From assembly GCF_014697545.1 (NCBI RefSeq), contig NZ_JACJSA010000013.1, positions 142,691 through 206,690 on the forward strand: 64,000 nt of DNA, written 5' to 3'. Position 1 is the first letter of the stretch. Every line of letters starts with the position of its first letter. Below the pieces are notes generated by a model, which saw nothing but the letters and a program-made list of their open reading frames with translations, did no database searches and had not been told where the DNA came from. The stretch comes from Oscillatoria sp. FACHB-1407. GTDB lineage: Bacteria > Cyanobacteriota > Cyanobacteriia > Elainellales > Elainellaceae. The position numbers were made by a program, and so were the translations under genes. Of this stretch, positions 62,635 through 64,000 are shown piece after piece.

Positions 62635-63561
62635 ATGCGATCGCTGCCACCGCTCAATGCTTTACAGACTTTTGAGGTGACGGCTCGACATCTAAGTTTT
62701 CAGCAAGCGGCTGAAGAATTGGATGTCACGCCAACTGCCATCAGCCATCAAATAAAAATCCTGGAAGATTACCTGGGAGTTTCTTTGTTTCGCCGCCGCC
62801 CTCGTCCTTTGACTCTGACGGAAGCAGGAAACCTCCTGTATCCAGCAGTACGCGATAGTTTGGATAGAATAGCCGCTGCGATCGCTCAATTGCAGCAAAC
62901 TCCAGAATCGACGACGTTAACGGTGAGCGTGACGACAGTATTTGCAGCCAAGTGGCTGGTTCCACGGCTATCTCATTTTCAGCGAACACATCCAGACATT
63001 GATCTGCGCCTGCAAACCTCGAATGATGTCGTAGACCTGGGGAAGCAGACCGTTGATTTAGCCATTCGCTATGGGAGAGGCAATTATCCCGGTTTGGCAG
63101 TTTGCAAACTGATGTCAGATGTGTTCATGCCGGTCTGTAGCCCACGGTTGCTGAAAGGGAAACACTCGATCCAGAAGCCGGCAGATTTAGTGCACCATCC
63201 ACTTCTGCATTTTGAGTGGATTCATTTTGACACAGACGCTCCAGATTGGAAAAACTGGTTTAAAGCTGCTGGACTAGAAACGATTGTTCCAGATGACGGA
63301 CTGACCTTTAACGAAGAAAGTTTAGCCATTCAAGCCGCGATCGCTGGTCAAGGTGTGGCATTATGCAGCAGCATTCATGTTGCAGATGATGTGGCATTAG
63401 GCTTTCTAGTACAACCGCTTGATGTGTCCCTTACTGGATTTAATTATTCGGCTGTGTATTTAGAGAATCACCCAAAAAAAGCACTAATTTTGAAGTTTGT
63501 CGATTGGCTAGTCGAGATGGTTGCCGATGAATTGTCCCCGACAAAGGCTAAAACGGGCTGA
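62635..63561 (+). CDS. LysR-family transcriptional regulator, GcvA-like
   Basis: 308 residues. The N-terminal winged HTH (LPPLNALQTFEVTARHLSFQ, then AAEELDVTPTAISHQIKILE) starts with the PPLNAL motif typical of the GcvA-like branch. The effector domain (LTVSVTTVFAAKWLVPRLSH, DLAIRYGRGNYPGL) follows. It probably regulates itself and the divergent azoreductase operon in response to a small inducer. Confidence 0.93.
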   Translation: MRSLPPLNALQTFEVTARHLSFQQAAEELDVTPTAISHQIKILEDYLGVSLFRRRPRPLTLTEAGNLLYPAVRDSLDRIAAAIAQLQQTPESTTLTVSVTTVFAAKWLVPRLSHFQRTHPDIDLRLQTSNDVVDLGKQTVDLAIRYGRGNYPGLAVCKLMSDVFMPVCSPRLLKGKHSIQKPADLVHHPLLHFEWIHFDTDAPDWKNWFKAAGLETIVPDDGLTFNEESLAIQAAIAGQGVALCSSIHVADDVALGFLVQPLDVSLTGFNYSAVYLENHPKKALILKFVDWLVEMVADELSPTKAKTG

Positions 63562-63610
63562 ATAAAGCGATCGCGTCCTCGTCCTGGGCGATCGTTCGGG
63601 AAATCGCTAA

Positions 63611-63810
63611 TCACCTTTGATGCGTAACCCCATTTGTTTGCCGATACGCTCCTGGTGATTGCCCCGCCCATTGCTTAAACGCTTTGCTGAAAGAGGCTTC
63701 GGATTCATATCCCACAGAACTGGCAACCACACTGAAGGGGATGCGCTGCGATCGCAAAATTTGACTGGCTCGTTGCATCCGCCAACGAGTGAGATACTTG
63801 TTCGGGGGTT
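63611..63810 (-). pseudogene. AraC-family regulator C-terminal remnant
   Basis: On the minus strand the frame PPNKYLTRWRMQRASQILRS, then IPFSVVASSVGYESEASFSK and WAGQSPGAYR is the second half of an AraC DNA-binding domain. It starts abruptly where an IS1-family end begins (about 63811), so the N-terminal sensing domain and the first HTH are gone. It belongs to the branch with RYLTRWRMQ in the linker helix. Confidence 0.8.
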
Positions 63811-64000
63811 GGTAGTGTTCCAGACCTGTGGATCAGTCAAATGACTCGTCCAAATTCGTATCGGTTAATAAACAGTCCAATCACAATGTCGTGCAACTAA
63901 ACCGATTTGGAAAAACAAATCGTCTTACGCACTAACCGCTTTATCCGTGTCCTCAACGTTAAATGCTTCCGTTCAATCTTTTGGGTGTTCGCTTTGCCGA
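63811..64000 (-). mobile_element. IS1-family element end with transposase C-terminus, partial
   Basis: On the minus strand the translation GKANTQKIERKHLTLRTRIK, then RLVRKTICFSKSV, stop, LHDIVIGLFINRYEFGRVI is the C-terminus of an IS1-type InsB transposase. An in-frame TAG at 63897-63899 interrupts it, and the natural stop is at 63837. The left boundary GGTAGTGTTCCAGACCTG resembles IS1 terminal repeats (GGTAATGACTCCAACTT in IS1 itself). The element interrupts the AraC gene and continues beyond the window. Confidence 0.75.

Noticed and set aside
1..64000. GCGATCGC octamers as regulatory sites
   Set aside because: HIP1 is a genome-wide feature of many cyanobacteria and lies mostly inside genes here, so it is not locus-specific.

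Overview
The window looks like a chromosomal segment of a cyanobacterium, probably filamentous. The octamer GCGATCGC (HIP1) recurs in most genes. Typical cyanobacterial families are present: a Ser/Thr kinase-ATPase-histidine kinase giant, multi-PAS hybrid kinases, STAND ATPases with WD40 repeats, a PEP-CTERM protein, a mycosporine gene cluster, heptanucleotide tandem repeats and many short palindromic repeats. No rRNA, tRNA or CRISPR array was seen.

Layout. 1-3480: end of a hybrid sensor kinase followed by a broken response-regulator gene. 3510-15755: stress and detoxification genes (quinone-reductase-like MDR with a divergent HxlR regulator; a LacI repressor divergent from a small conserved gene and an MFS transporter, with three palindromic operator candidates; an alpha/beta hydrolase; SDR enzymes; two SnoaL/NTF2-like proteins; AraC and Crp/Fnr regulators; a stand-alone CheB catalytic domain). 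16531-20055: three-gene mycosporine operon (mysA-mysB-mysC, minus strand), with no mysD or mysE nearby. 21129-28053: 1997-residue kinase/ATPase/sensor kinase and its NarL-type regulator, separated by a degraded four-helix-bundle gene flanked by heptamer repeats. 29645-35724: co-directional gene set with a cupin, an intradiol ring-cleavage dioxygenase, a Gfo/Idh oxidoreductase, an SDR and two quinone-oxidoreductase-like enzymes, which suggests aromatic or quinone metabolism.

36292-57261 is rich in surface or secreted proteins: four calcium-binding RTX proteins, one of them a 1843-residue adhesin with a C-type lectin-like domain, four Ig-like domains and eight almost identical 100-residue VCBS repeats; a PEP-CTERM protein built from three DUF3574 domains; a PPC-like beta protein; and a parvulin-type isomerase. 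RTX proteins normally leave by type I secretion, but the transporter is not in this window. Two paralogous STAND/WD40 proteins (45113-48862 and 57426-61124) bracket most of this region, and the 3' end of a third copy survives as a pseudogene at 49321-49512.

61270-64000: azoreductase operon with a divergent LysR regulator, then an AraC regulator gene cut by an IS1-family element that runs off the right edge. Decay is common throughout: remnants of a response regulator, an MFS transporter, Uma2, S23, DUF981, AraC, and IS1- and IS630-type transposases are all visible.
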